DNA of 40,886 bases, from assembly GCA_020853095.1 (NCBI GenBank), contig JADYZN010000047.1:1-40886 (forward strand), in the 5' to 3' direction. The notes under the pieces were generated by a model. That model searched no databases. It was not told where the DNA came from and saw only the letters and a list, made by a program, of their open reading frames with translations. The stretch is from Phycisphaerales bacterium (GTDB lineage Bacteria; Planctomycetota; Phycisphaerae; Tepidisphaerales; Tepidisphaeraceae). This document shows positions 16,236 to 24,097 of the stretch, one piece after another. How positions within the stretch are numbered: the first letter of the stretch is position 1; each line of letters starts with the position of its first letter. Both the position numbers and the translations under genes were made by a program.

Positions 16236-18134
16236 ATGCACACCGTTCGTCGGATCGCTTTGGCGGGCTTTTTGATTGCCCTGATGCTTGTCACCGCGGT
16301 GCAGGCACAAGTGACGCAATTCATCCCGTCCAAGTCATTGGTGGTATTCAAGATCAGTAAATTGCAGGCCACCAGCCAGAAACTGGCGGCCTTCATCCAG
16401 CAGATGGGCCTGGCGCAGATGGACCCCCGGCTGGCCGATCCATTGGGCAGCTTCCTTGAAGAAAAGAAGACGACCAAAGGGGTCAACAAGGATGGCGACC
16501 TGGCCTTCGCGGTGTTGAGCTTCCAGAAGGATGAGGTCAAGGAGGCCGAAGCCGCCCTGGAAGGTGAGGAAGAACCGATGGAGGAACAATCGGTTTTGCT
16601 GCTGGTTCCGGTCAGCGATTACGATCAGTTCCTGAGCAACTTCACCGATGTGCAAACCGAAGAGGGCATCTCCAAGGTGACCTTCCCCGATGGGGAGGGC
16701 AACGGCTACGTGGCTCACTGGGGCGACTATGCCGCCCTCAGCCCTCGCAAGTCGAACGTGTCGGCGGCCCCGGATGGGTTGACGTTGCAAGGTCTTGCCG
16801 CCCAGGAGTTCCAGACCAAGGACGCCGTGATCTGGGCGAATTTGCCGGCGCTGCGTGAGATCGCGCTGCCGGAACTGGAAAAGAACCGGGAAAAGTTCAT
16901 CGCCGACATCACCAAAGGGATGACCAAACAGGGCGCCACCAATCAGGCGTTTGAACCGCTGGCCAAGGCGGTGGCCAATCAACTGGTCAATGCCGCCGAG
17001 CGGTATCTGAAAGATGGCCAGGCCGCCACCTTCAGCCTGAACATCGGTCAGCAGGGAATCAGCACCACGCTGATGAGCGAGTTTGAAGCCGACAGCTACC
17101 TGGGCAAGACCGTTGCGCAGGTGAATAATTCCGACCAGAACCTGATGACCGGGCTGCCGGATGAAAACTACATTGTGATGGGCGGTTTCGTGGTGGACAA
17201 CGCCGTGATCACCAACCTGCTGAACGATGCGTTGGATCCGGTTCTCAAGGAAGCCGCCGCGTTGGAAGAGAAGGGCAAGCCGATCAACGATTACTTTGAT
17301 GCCCTGAAGCGGATTCTGGCCGCGACCAACAGCGAAACCTTCGGCCTGATCGCGCCGACCGCCGCCATCGGGCAAGGCTCGTTGTTGCAGGGGCTGGCGA
17401 TCGTCAATGGCGATGCCAAGGCGATCGTCACGGGCCAAAAGGACATGGTCGATACCCAGTCGGAACTGGCAAAGATGTTCCAGGCCAACGAACTGTCCTC
17501 CCAGACGACGTACACCCCCAACGCCAAGACGGTGGATGGCGTTGCTCTGGATCAGTTCCAGACCAAATTCTCCGCCAACCCCAAAACCCCGCAGGAACGG
17601 CAGATCGCCCAGTTCATGGGGCTGCTGTATGGCCCGCAGGGTTTTAACGGGTACATCGGCGCGGTGAACGATAACCAGGCGTTGATCGTCGCCGGCCTGA
17701 CCGATGAGCAGATCAAGGCTTCGATCGACGCGGCCAAGGCGAACAACGCGGCCGTCGGCGAACGGCCCCACGTCGCCTCCGTCACCAGCGAACTGCCCAA
17801 AAACCGCGTTGGCGAAGTGTACGTTTCGCTGGATGTGCTGCTGACGACGGCGGCCAACTACGCCAAGCAATTCGGCGCCAACATGCCGTTGAATCTCCAG
17901 CCGAACCTGCCGCCGATCGGCGTGACGGTGGCGACCGAAGCCTCGGCCGTCCGCCTGGATTCCTACGTCCCCTCGCAACTGGTGCAGCAACTGGTGGCGG
18001 CCGGGATGCAGATGTTCATGGGAATGCAGGGTGGCGGCCCCGAAGAAGGCGCCCAGCCCGGCATGCACGAGGATGGCGCCCAGCCTGGCGCCCACGAGGA
18101 GGACGCCCAGCCCGGCGAATCCGGCGGGCTGTAA
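16236..18134 (+). CDS. Secreted protein with acidic repeat tail, unknown
   Basis: 632 residues. A signal peptide (about 1-24, ending VQAQ) is followed by a long soluble region with no recognised catalytic motif. The pattern of alternating helix and strand with repeated AVLSF/FSL-type strands resembles DUF3352-like planctomycete exported proteins, but this is only a suggestion. The C-terminus has three short repeats of the form EGAQPG, EDGAQPG, EEDAQPG. The ATG at 16236 was chosen for TAGGAG upstream and for the signal peptide. It has its own promoter and a downstream terminator-like hairpin, so it is probably monocistronic and well expressed. Confidence 0.75.
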   Translation: MHTVRRIALAGFLIALMLVTAVQAQVTQFIPSKSLVVFKISKLQATSQKLAAFIQQMGLAQMDPRLADPLGSFLEEKKTTKGVNKDGDLAFAVLSFQKDEVKEAEAALEGEEEPMEEQSVLLLVPVSDYDQFLSNFTDVQTEEGISKVTFPDGEGNGYVAHWGDYAALSPRKSNVSAAPDGLTLQGLAAQEFQTKDAVIWANLPALREIALPELEKNREKFIADITKGMTKQGATNQAFEPLAKAVANQLVNAAERYLKDGQAATFSLNIGQQGISTTLMSEFEADSYLGKTVAQVNNSDQNLMTGLPDENYIVMGGFVVDNAVITNLLNDALDPVLKEAAALEEKGKPINDYFDALKRILAATNSETFGLIAPTAAIGQGSLLQGLAIVNGDAKAIVTGQKDMVDTQSELAKMFQANELSSQTTYTPNAKTVDGVALDQFQTKFSANPKTPQERQIAQFMGLLYGPQGFNGYIGAVNDNQALIVAGLTDEQIKASIDAAKANNAAVGERPHVASVTSELPKNRVGEVYVSLDVLLTTAANYAKQFGANMPLNLQPNLPPIGVTVATEASAVRLDSYVPSQLVQQLVAAGMQMFMGMQGGGPEEGAQPGMHEDGAQPGAHEEDAQPGESGGL

Positions 18135-18157
18135 GTTTCAACGCCGCGATGATCCCC

Positions 18158-18186
18158 AAGGCGGGCCTCCAACCGAGGCCCGCCTT
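18158..18186 (+). terminator. Terminator-like hairpin
   Basis: A perfect 12-bp stem, AAGGCGGGCCTC (18158-18169) and GAGGCCCGCCTT (18175-18186), has a 5-base loop. Only ATTG follows, so it lacks a proper T run. It sits between the secreted protein gene and gatC. Confidence 0.6.
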
Positions 18187-18245
18187 ATTGCGCGCCGACC
18201 GGCCGCTTGAGCGGGATGGCGGATTGGATTACAAAAGGCCCCTTC

Positions 18246-18563
18246 ATGGCACACCCAAAGATCACGATGGAAGATGTCCGGCACGTGGCCCGCCTGTCGC
18301 GGCTGGCGCTGGATGAGTCGCAGATGCGAAAATTCGCCGGGCAGCTTGAGGCCATCCTGGGTTACGTCGACAAGCTGGGGACGCTGGACGTCAGCGGCGT
18401 CGAGCCGATGGCGCACGCGCTGCCGTTGCACAACGTTCTGCGCGAGGATGTGATCGAGCCGAGCCTGCCGCTGGAACAGGTTCTGCGCAACGCGCCGCAG
18501 ACGGATGGCCCGTTTTTCAAGGTTCCCAAGGTGATCGGCGCCGATGAGGATTCGGCTGGATAG
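18246..18563 (+). CDS. gatC: Asp/Glu-tRNA amidotransferase subunit C
   Basis: 105 residues, typical for GatC, the small belt-like subunit of the GatCAB amidotransferase. Family features include ITMEDVRHVARLSRLAL at the N-terminus, a central LEAILGYVDKLGTLDVSGVEPM, and the tail DGPFFKVPKVI. gatA follows 25 bases downstream. gatB is not in this window. An in-frame TTG lies 13 codons upstream, but the ATG matches the usual family length. Confidence 0.94.
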   Translation: MAHPKITMEDVRHVARLSRLALDESQMRKFAGQLEAILGYVDKLGTLDVSGVEPMAHALPLHNVLREDVIEPSLPLEQVLRNAPQTDGPFFKVPKVIGADEDSAG

Positions 18564-18588
18564 TTATTTGATCGGGGCGGGACATACG

Positions 18589-20049
18589 ATGCTCAATTTT
18601 GACACCATCATCGGCGCGCGGGATGCGATTCGGCTGAAGAAGATATCGGCCGTTGAGCTGACGCAACAGGCGATTGCTCGGATCGAAGCGGTCGATGGGC
18701 GGGTGCGGGCGTTCAACAGCACCTGTGCTCAGCGCGCGCTGGAACAGGCCCGCCTGGTGGATCAGGGTCGGCGGGGGGGCGAACTGGCCGGCGTGCCGAT
18801 CGCGGTCAAGGACAACCTTTGCACCACCTTCGGCACGACGACCTGCTCATCCAAGATGCTGGAGAATTTTCATTCCCCCTACGATGCCACGGTCATTCAA
18901 AAACTCGAATCGGCCGGCGCGGTGATCGTCGGCAAGACCAACCTCGACGAGTTCGCCATGGGCAGCTCGACCGAGAACAGCGCCTTTGGATCCACCCGCA
19001 ACCCGTGGAACTTGAATTGCGTTCCGGGCGGATCATCGGGCGGGTCGGCGGCGGCGCTGGCATCGGGCGCGTGCTGCGGATCGATCGGTTCCGACACCGG
19101 CGGCTCGATCCGCCAGCCGGCGGCACTGTGCGGCGTGGTGGGGTTGAAGCCGACCTACGGCCGGATCAGCCGGTACGGGCTTGTGGCGTTCGCCTCCTCA
19201 TTGGACCAGATCGGCCCCTTCGGTTGGACGGTGGGCGATGCGGCGCTGCTGTTGAAGGTGATGAGCGGGCACGACCCCAAGGATTCGACCAGCGTGCCGC
19301 ACCCCGTGCCGGATTATCCGGCCGAGATCGACCGCCCGATCAAGGGACTGCGCATCGGCGTCGCCAAGGAGTTCGAGCTGACCGCCGGCATGGATCCGCA
19401 CGTCAGCTCGGCCGTGGATGAGGCCATGAAGGTCTATCAGCGGATGGGGGCGCAACGGGTGGATGTGTCGTTGCCGCACACCGAATATGGGATCGCGGCC
19501 TATTACGTCATCGCCCCCTGCGAAGCCTCCAGCAACCTCGCCCGATACGATGGCATCCATTACGGCCATCGCACCAAAAAGCCGGTCAACGACATCATTG
19601 ATCTGGTCAGCCACAGCCGCGCTGAAGGTTTTGGCGATGAAGTCAAACGCCGGATTATGATCGGGACGTACGCCTTGAGCAGCGGCTATTATGACGCCTA
19701 TTACGTCCGGGCGCTGCAGGTGCGAACGCTGATCAAACGCGACTTCGACCAGGCCTTCAACCAGTGCGATGTGATCCTCAGCGCCACTTCCCCGACGGCC
19801 GCCTTCGCCGCCGGCGAAAAGACCGCCGACCCGCTGCAGATGTACCTGTGTGACGTCTTCACCGTCACCTGCAACATCGCCGGCATCGCCGGAATCTCGC
19901 TGCCGTGCGGATTCACCCCCGGCGATCAACCGCTGCCCATCGGATTGCAACTGCTCGGCCCGACGTTCGGCGAAGAAACCCTCCTGCGCGCCGCCCGCAT
20001 GTACGAATCGGCCACCGACTGGCACCAACGCCGGCCGGCGCTGAAATAA
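18589..20049 (+). CDS. gatA: Asp/Glu-tRNA amidotransferase subunit A
   Basis: 486 residues, normal GatA length. The amidase-signature triad is intact: Lys74 (AVKDNL), Ser149 (PGGSSGGSAAA) and Ser173 (GSDTGGSIRQPA). GatA releases ammonia from glutamine for amidation of Glu-tRNA(Gln) and/or Asp-tRNA(Asn). Because glnS is also present at 26653-28386, the main job here may be Asn-tRNA formation, though that is inference. The start at MLNFDTI was preferred to an in-frame ATG at 18544 that lies inside gatC. Confidence 0.96.
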   Translation: MLNFDTIIGARDAIRLKKISAVELTQQAIARIEAVDGRVRAFNSTCAQRALEQARLVDQGRRGGELAGVPIAVKDNLCTTFGTTTCSSKMLENFHSPYDATVIQKLESAGAVIVGKTNLDEFAMGSSTENSAFGSTRNPWNLNCVPGGSSGGSAAALASGACCGSIGSDTGGSIRQPAALCGVVGLKPTYGRISRYGLVAFASSLDQIGPFGWTVGDAALLLKVMSGHDPKDSTSVPHPVPDYPAEIDRPIKGLRIGVAKEFELTAGMDPHVSSAVDEAMKVYQRMGAQRVDVSLPHTEYGIAAYYVIAPCEASSNLARYDGIHYGHRTKKPVNDIIDLVSHSRAEGFGDEVKRRIMIGTYALSSGYYDAYYVRALQVRTLIKRDFDQAFNQCDVILSATSPTAAFAAGEKTADPLQMYLCDVFTVTCNIAGIAGISLPCGFTPGDQPLPIGLQLLGPTFGEETLLRAARMYESATDWHQRRPALK

Positions 20050-20091
20050 TCCCCCAACCCGCTCCCCGCGCCGATTGGTCTTCCCCCATCC

Positions 20092-20168
20092 CGTAGGTTC
20101 CGCTCCGCGGACCATTTTATACGGCCGGGTATTCATGTAATGAAATGGCCCGCGGTGCGGACCCTACG
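20092..20168. repeat. Long imperfect palindrome, family 1
   Basis: CGTAGG-TTCCGC-TCCGCGG (from 20092) pairs with CCGCGG-TGCGGA-CCCTACG (to 20168) with scattered mismatches, and the pairing continues inward through CCATTT/AAATGG. It fills the space between the convergent gatA and DUF456 stop codons. The motif GTAGGG-CCGC and the inner TTCATGTAA are shared with the repeat at 39179, so this is a dispersed repeat family, not a gene-specific terminator. Confidence 0.8.
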
Positions 20169-20169
20169 A

Positions 20170-20739
20170 CTAATTTGCCGGCGATGTGGTGGGTGGAGAT
20201 GATGCGGGAGGGGAGGGGCGTTGGGAAGTCCAGGGCAGGGCGGTCCAGGCGGCCAGGAGGAACATCGCCAGGCCGATGAGAAGTTTGACCAGGATTCCCA
20301 TCAGCCGGCCCTGTGCGGCCCCCAGTCCCACCTTGGTGGAATGCCACAATTCCCGGCGGATGGCCAGCTCGATCGATCCTGCGCCCAGAAACGCGCCCAG
20401 GCAGACGCCGACCAGCGTCCCCAGGATCGGAATGGGGACCAGGCCGGTGAACAGAAGCCCGCCCGCCAAAGCGCCGACGATCGCACCGGCCATCGCCCGG
20501 CGGGTGCCGCCCGCTTTTTTGGCCCCCGCGCTGCCGGCGGCGAATTCGGCCACCTCGGCCAGAACCGCCAGCGCCAACAGGAAAATCAGGCCTTTGACCC
20601 CCAGATACCAGCCGGAGGTGATCCACGCATACCCCGCGGCGGCCGCCACCATCAGCCACAAACCCGGCAACAGAAACAAATTCAAAATCCAGCCGGACAA
20701 CAGGATCAGGATCAGGATCAGATAATACAGCCAGTGCAT
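20170..20739 (-). CDS. DUF456-family membrane protein
   Basis: 189 residues, mostly hydrophobic, with several membrane segments and the glycine-rich stretches GALAGGLLFTGLVPIPILG and GVCLGAFLGAG typical of DUF456 (PF04306). The function is unknown. The Pro/Ser-rich tail is probably disordered. It lies 45 bases after tmk and is probably the last gene of the leftward hemolysin III-tmk-DUF456 unit. Its stop abuts the palindrome at 20092-20168. Confidence 0.82.
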   Translation of the reverse strand: MHWLYYLILILILLSGWILNLFLLPGLWLMVAAAAGYAWITSGWYLGVKGLIFLLALAVLAEVAEFAAGSAGAKKAGGTRRAMAGAIVGALAGGLLFTGLVPIPILGTLVGVCLGAFLGAGSIELAIRRELWHSTKVGLGAAQGRLMGILVKLLIGLAMFLLAAWTALPWTSQRPSPPASSPPTTSPAN

Positions 20740-20784
20740 GTCGGGCCAGTGTATGGGAGGGTCAACCGCGTGGGAAATAAGATG

Positions 20785-21411
20785 TTATGAACCGATCGGG
20801 CCGATGGCCGCGAGAATCTCCTTATGAACCGTCTCGATGTCACGGTCGGCCGGGATCACGCGATGATGATCCGGGTCCTGTCGGGCCTGTTTCAGATAAT
20901 TTTCGCGCACCTGCGCGTGATAGGACAAGGGGCGCTGTTCGATCCGGTCTTTGGCGCGTTGGAGGCGCTGAAACGACCGTTCGGGGGCGATGTCCAGCAG
21001 CAGGACCAGGTCGGGCCGGCGGTGTTGAATGGCGACATCGGCCACGGCGCGGATCTGGTCGTCGGTCAATCCTTCGCCGCCGGACTGGTAGGCCAGCGTG
21101 CTGGAGACAAACCGGTCGCACAGGACCAGTTTTCCCTCGTTCAGCGCCGGCAGGATCATCTGGCTCATCATCTGGGCGCGGGCCGCCATGTACAACAGCA
21201 TCTCGCAGCGCATCGACAGCTCGGCGTGATCGGGATCGAGCAGGATCGCGCGGATCCGTTCGCCAATCCGCGTTGAGCCGGGATCGCGGACGCTCAGGAA
21301 CGGCACGTTCTGTTTTTGTATCGCATCGACCAGCAACCGAAGCTGCGTCGATTTTCCGCTCCCTTCGGGACCGTCCAGGACGATGAATCTGCCTTGCGGA
21401 ATGGTGTGCAT
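20785..21411 (-). CDS. tmk: Thymidylate kinase
   Basis: 208 residues, normal length. It phosphorylates dTMP to dTDP for DNA synthesis. The P-loop is GPEGSGKST (14-22). The dTMP-binding arginine region is RDPGSTRIGERIR, the DR motif is CDRFVSSTLAYQ, and a LID region with basic residues follows near RAKDRIEQR. It begins 21 bases after the hemolysin III-like gene. Confidence 0.95.
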   Translation of the reverse strand: MHTIPQGRFIVLDGPEGSGKSTQLRLLVDAIQKQNVPFLSVRDPGSTRIGERIRAILLDPDHAELSMRCEMLLYMAARAQMMSQMILPALNEGKLVLCDRFVSSTLAYQSGGEGLTDDQIRAVADVAIQHRRPDLVLLLDIAPERSFQRLQRAKDRIEQRPLSYHAQVRENYLKQARQDPDHHRVIPADRDIETVHKEILAAIGPIGS

Positions 21412-21432
21412 GGGGTGTTGAAAATACCGGAT

Positions 21433-22098
21433 TTACGTCCCAATGGCCACGTAACCCAGCACCGCCAGCGCGTGCAGGGCGCTGCCGGCCATGACAAAGC
21501 CGTGCCAGATGACGTGGTTGAATGGAAGCCGTTCCCAGAGGAAAAACCCCGCGCCGGCCGTGTAGGCGATGCCGCCGGCCAGGATCAACGCCAGCGCGCC
21601 CGTTGGCAGGACGGCCAGCAGCGGGCCGGCCGCGATCAGGCCGACCCATCCCATCGCCACGTACGCCAGCGTCGAGACCAGCTCGTATCTGGCCCCGAAT
21701 CGCAGCTTGAAGGCCATCCCCGCCAGCGCCATCCCCCACAATGTGCCAAACAGGCTCCATCCCCAGCCCCCCCGCAGCAACACCAGCAAAAAGGGTGAAT
21801 AGGTGCCGGCGATCAGGGCGTAGATCATCAGGTGGTCAAGGATCTGCAGCCGCGATTTTCGCACGGGATGCCGACAGGCGTGGTAACAGGTGGAGACCAG
21901 GTACATCAGCAACAGCGGGATGCCGAACAGCAGGACCGTGACCACGTGCAACGCGCCGCCGTAAACGCCGGCCATCGTCACCAGCAGCGCCAGCGCGCCG
22001 GCACTGAGGATTGCGCCGATCCCGTGGGTGATGCTGTTCCATTTCTCCTCGGCCGGCGTCTGAATCGCCGGTGAATCAAGGCCGTTCGCACCTTCCAT
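21433..22098 (-). CDS. Hemolysin III/PAQR-family membrane protein
   Basis: 221 residues with seven hydrophobic segments. PAQR-type conserved residues are visible: STCYHACRH after the second segment, DHLMIYALIAGTYSP, and HVIWHGFVMAGSALH near the end. These form the zinc-site histidines and aspartate in this family. Bacterial members are linked to membrane lipid homeostasis, and the haemolysin name is historical. The start at 22098 (MEGANG) puts a cytoplasmic N-terminus before the first helix. In-frame upstream Met codons run into the divergent promoter region. Confidence 0.88.
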   Translation of the reverse strand: MEGANGLDSPAIQTPAEEKWNSITHGIGAILSAGALALLVTMAGVYGGALHVVTVLLFGIPLLLMYLVSTCYHACRHPVRKSRLQILDHLMIYALIAGTYSPFLLVLLRGGWGWSLFGTLWGMALAGMAFKLRFGARYELVSTLAYVAMGWVGLIAAGPLLAVLPTGALALILAGGIAYTAGAGFFLWERLPFNHVIWHGFVMAGSALHALAVLGYVAIGT

Positions 22099-22259
22099 TT
22101 TCGCAGGGTAACACGCCGGCCGATCGGAATGCAAACCCGGACCGGCCGGTTCAAACGGTTCGGAATCGGCACGGTGATCGGAGGCCCGACGTGGCATTCG
22201 GTCCACTTCATTGCCTACAATCGCAAGGGAAGTCACGGGGGTTTTTATGGAGATTGAAC

Positions 22260-22694
22260 ATGAATGAACAAGCCTGCCCATTGCCGACACCGCCGGGACC
22301 ACAAGAGAAGGCCGCCATGGAGCGGATGCTGGCCGGCCGGCGGATCGCGGTGGTGGGGTTGAGCGACGACCCCGACCGGCCCAGTTACGAGGTGGCCGAA
22401 TATCTGGCTTCCATCGGGCTGGAGATCATCCCCGTGAACCCCAAATGCGACCAGGTGCTGGGCAAAAAATGTTACGCCTCGCTGCGCGATGTTCCCGGAA
22501 CGATCGACGTGGTGGATGTGTTCCGACGGGCGGAATTTTGTCCGGAGGTGGTGCGCGATGCGATCGCGGCGGGAGTCAAAGGGGTCTGGCTGCAAAGCGG
22601 CATCCGCAGCCCGCAGGCGATGCAACTGGCCCGTGAGGCGGGGTTGGATTACGTCGAGAACCGCTGTTTGAAGGTGGAACACGCCAGGAGGTGA
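22260..22694 (+). CDS. CoA-binding domain protein (CoA_binding_2)
   Basis: 144 residues with a Rossmann-like CoA-binding domain: RRIAVVGLSDDPDRPSYEV (27-45), VNPKCDQVLGKKCYASL, IDVVDVFRRAEF and GVWLQSGIRSPQAM. Family members are stand-alone predicted CoA-binding proteins of unclear role. The start was chosen because GGAG lies nine bases upstream. It is divergent from the hemolysin III-like gene and convergent with the toxin-antitoxin pair. Confidence 0.88.
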   Translation: MNEQACPLPTPPGPQEKAAMERMLAGRRIAVVGLSDDPDRPSYEVAEYLASIGLEIIPVNPKCDQVLGKKCYASLRDVPGTIDVVDVFRRAEFCPEVVRDAIAAGVKGVWLQSGIRSPQAMQLAREAGLDYVENRCLKVEHARR

Positions 22695-22720
22695 TCCAGC
22701 CATCATCGCAAGCGTGGCCA

Positions 22721-22972
22721 TTATGTATTTTGTTCGTGTTGGATGGCCTGCGCCAGAAGGATTTTCATGAGGGATTGGTAGGGGACATCCCGTTGATTGG
22801 CCAGCATCTTCAATTCGGACAGCAACGCGGTCGGCATGCGCAGGGTGATGGTTTCCGAGGAGGGTTTGAGTTTCGGCATCGCGGGCGCGCGGACGGCGGT
22901 GGACAGGTCCAGTTTGCGGGTGCTGTCGGGCGATTCCATGGGTACGAAGTTATTCTTTCTGGCTCGCAGCAT
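22721..22972 (-). CDS. brnA: BrnA/CopG-like ribbon-helix-helix antitoxin
   Basis: 83 residues. The C-terminal half, SETITLRMPTALLSELKMLA followed by a second helix to LLAQAIQ, is a ribbon-helix-helix DNA-binding domain. It should neutralise the adjacent BrnT-like toxin and repress the operon. Its start overlaps the end of the toxin gene by 23 bases, the toxin-first order typical of BrnT/BrnA pairs. An N-terminal stretch of about 35 residues before the RHH probably contacts the toxin. Confidence 0.85.
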   Translation of the reverse strand: MLRARKNNFVPMESPDSTRKLDLSTAVRAPAMPKLKPSSETITLRMPTALLSELKMLANQRDVPYQSLMKILLAQAIQHEQNT

Positions 22973-23261
22973 AATATTCCCGTTCTTTTCGGTTCATCGG
23001 CCGGGCGGAAACGATCCGGATCAGCGGCGGTCGCAGGGTAAAACTGACGATCAACGCTTGTCCTAAATGAGATCGACCCAACGCCTTGAACCTTTGCTCA
23101 TCGTGCGAATGAACGTGGTCCTCAAGCAGCAGGAGCGGCCTGTTCATGAAAACGGACTCGGCTTCGTCGCAGGAGACCTGGTGTTTGACCAGATTCTTGA
23201 CGCGATTGCCCTTGTCCCAGTCAAAACCTTCGGCCAAGGCCAGAAGCGACTGCCAGTCCAT
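22950..23261 (-). CDS. brnT: BrnT-family ribonuclease toxin
   Basis: 103 residues. The family pattern is clear: FDWDKGNRVKNLVKHQVSCDEAESVF, then a DHVHSHDEQRFKALGRS core, and the end IRIVSARPMNRKEREYY. BrnT toxins are RelE-like ribonucleases. Three in-frame Met codons lie at the start. I chose the one at 23261 because TACAAT ends eight bases upstream, implying a leaderless message; the earlier Met codons overlap the palindrome at 23268-23286. Confidence 0.87.
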   Translation of the reverse strand: MDWQSLLALAEGFDWDKGNRVKNLVKHQVSCDEAESVFMNRPLLLLEDHVHSHDEQRFKALGRSHLGQALIVSFTLRPPLIRIVSARPMNRKEREYYAASQKE

Positions 23262-23267
23262 GCCCAT

Positions 23268-23286
23268 GTATTGTATCATACAATAC
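23268..23286. promoter_or_regulatory. Perfect palindrome, candidate BrnA operator
   Basis: GTATTGTAT (23268-23276) and ATACAATAC (23278-23286) are perfect inverted repeats around one base. The minus-strand half contains TACAAT, a good -10 box for brnT. An AT-rich palindrome over the promoter of a toxin-antitoxin operon fits autoregulation by an RHH antitoxin dimer. Confidence 0.65.
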
Positions 23287-23355
23287 TACAAGACCGCGAA
23301 CAACGCGCTGATCCGGTGTTTCGTTGACAACCTTCGGGGCATGGTCTAGCTTTGA

Positions 23356-23361
23356 TATAAT
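23356..23361 (+). promoter_or_regulatory. TATAAT box overlapping the psd start
   Basis: A perfect TATAAT overlaps the first candidate psd ATG (23360). A TTGACA lies at 23324-23329, but 26 bases away, too far for a standard promoter. If the TATAAT is used, translation would start later, for example at the in-frame TTG at 23369. Confidence 0.35.
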
Positions 23362-24097
23362 GGTTCGATTGACGCGACATGGGTGGCGGGAGATGTTGAT
23401 CGGGTCGGTGGTGCTGGTGGCCACCGGCCTGGTGCTGGGGTACGGCCTGTCCTGGGTCTTTTCGCTGGTTTGCGTGCCGGTGCTGATCTGGCTGTTCGCG
23501 TTTTTTCGCGATCCGCAGCGGCCGATCCCGCCGGCCGAACAGCACGTGATGGTCAGCCCGGCCGACGGAAAGGTGTCGGACATCACCGAGATCGAGCATG
23601 ATGAGCTGTTGGGCGGGCCGGCGGTGCGTGTGGGGATTTTTCTGTCGGTCTTCAACGTTCACGTCAACCGCAGCCCCTGCGTCGGGCGGGTGTTGGCGGT
23701 GACGTACAAAAAGGGGAAATTCATCAACGCGATGAACCACGGCGCGGCATCGGATGAGAACGAGTCGAACACCATCGTGCTGACCGAGCCGCATTCGGCC
23801 CGGCCGGTGGCGGTGGTCAAGCAGATCGTGGGGCTGATCGCCCGGCGGATCGTCTGCACGGTGCGGGTGGGGGATGCGGTGGGTCGCGGCGAACGGATCG
23901 GCATGATCAAATTCGGTTCGCGCACCGAACTGACCATTCCCAAATGGCTGCGCCCGCAGGTGCGCGTGGCGATCGGGGACAAGGTCAAAGGGGCGTCCAC
24001 GGTCATCGCGATGCTGGGCGAGGCGATTCACGTCCAGCCCCCACCGGCGGACCACAAGGAATACGAACCCCTGGTGGGGCGGGAGTCCCCCGCATGA
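23360..24097 (+). CDS. psd: Phosphatidylserine decarboxylase, short form
   Basis: 245 residues. It converts phosphatidylserine to phosphatidylethanolamine. The autocleavage site is FGSR (Ser187 from this start) rather than the LGST of the E. coli type, as in the short membrane-associated PSD subfamily. Cleavage would create the pyruvoyl group. Two hydrophobic stretches lie at about 15-50. SPADGKV and FLSVFNVHVNR are typical. The stop overlaps the pssA start (ATGA). The exact start is uncertain: ATG 23360, TTG 23369 or ATG 23393. Confidence 0.92.
   Translation: MVRLTRHGWREMLIGSVVLVATGLVLGYGLSWVFSLVCVPVLIWLFAFFRDPQRPIPPAEQHVMVSPADGKVSDITEIEHDELLGGPAVRVGIFLSVFNVHVNRSPCVGRVLAVTYKKGKFINAMNHGAASDENESNTIVLTEPHSARPVAVVKQIVGLIARRIVCTVRVGDAVGRGERIGMIKFGSRTELTIPKWLRPQVRVAIGDKVKGASTVIAMLGEAIHVQPPPADHKEYEPLVGRESPA

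Noticed and set aside
16335-18095. Long open frame on the minus strand opposite the secreted protein gene
   Set aside because: It is His/Arg/Gln-rich with no domain, and mirrors a clearly coding plus-strand gene with signal peptide, ribosome binding site and promoter. It is a by-product of GC-rich codon use.
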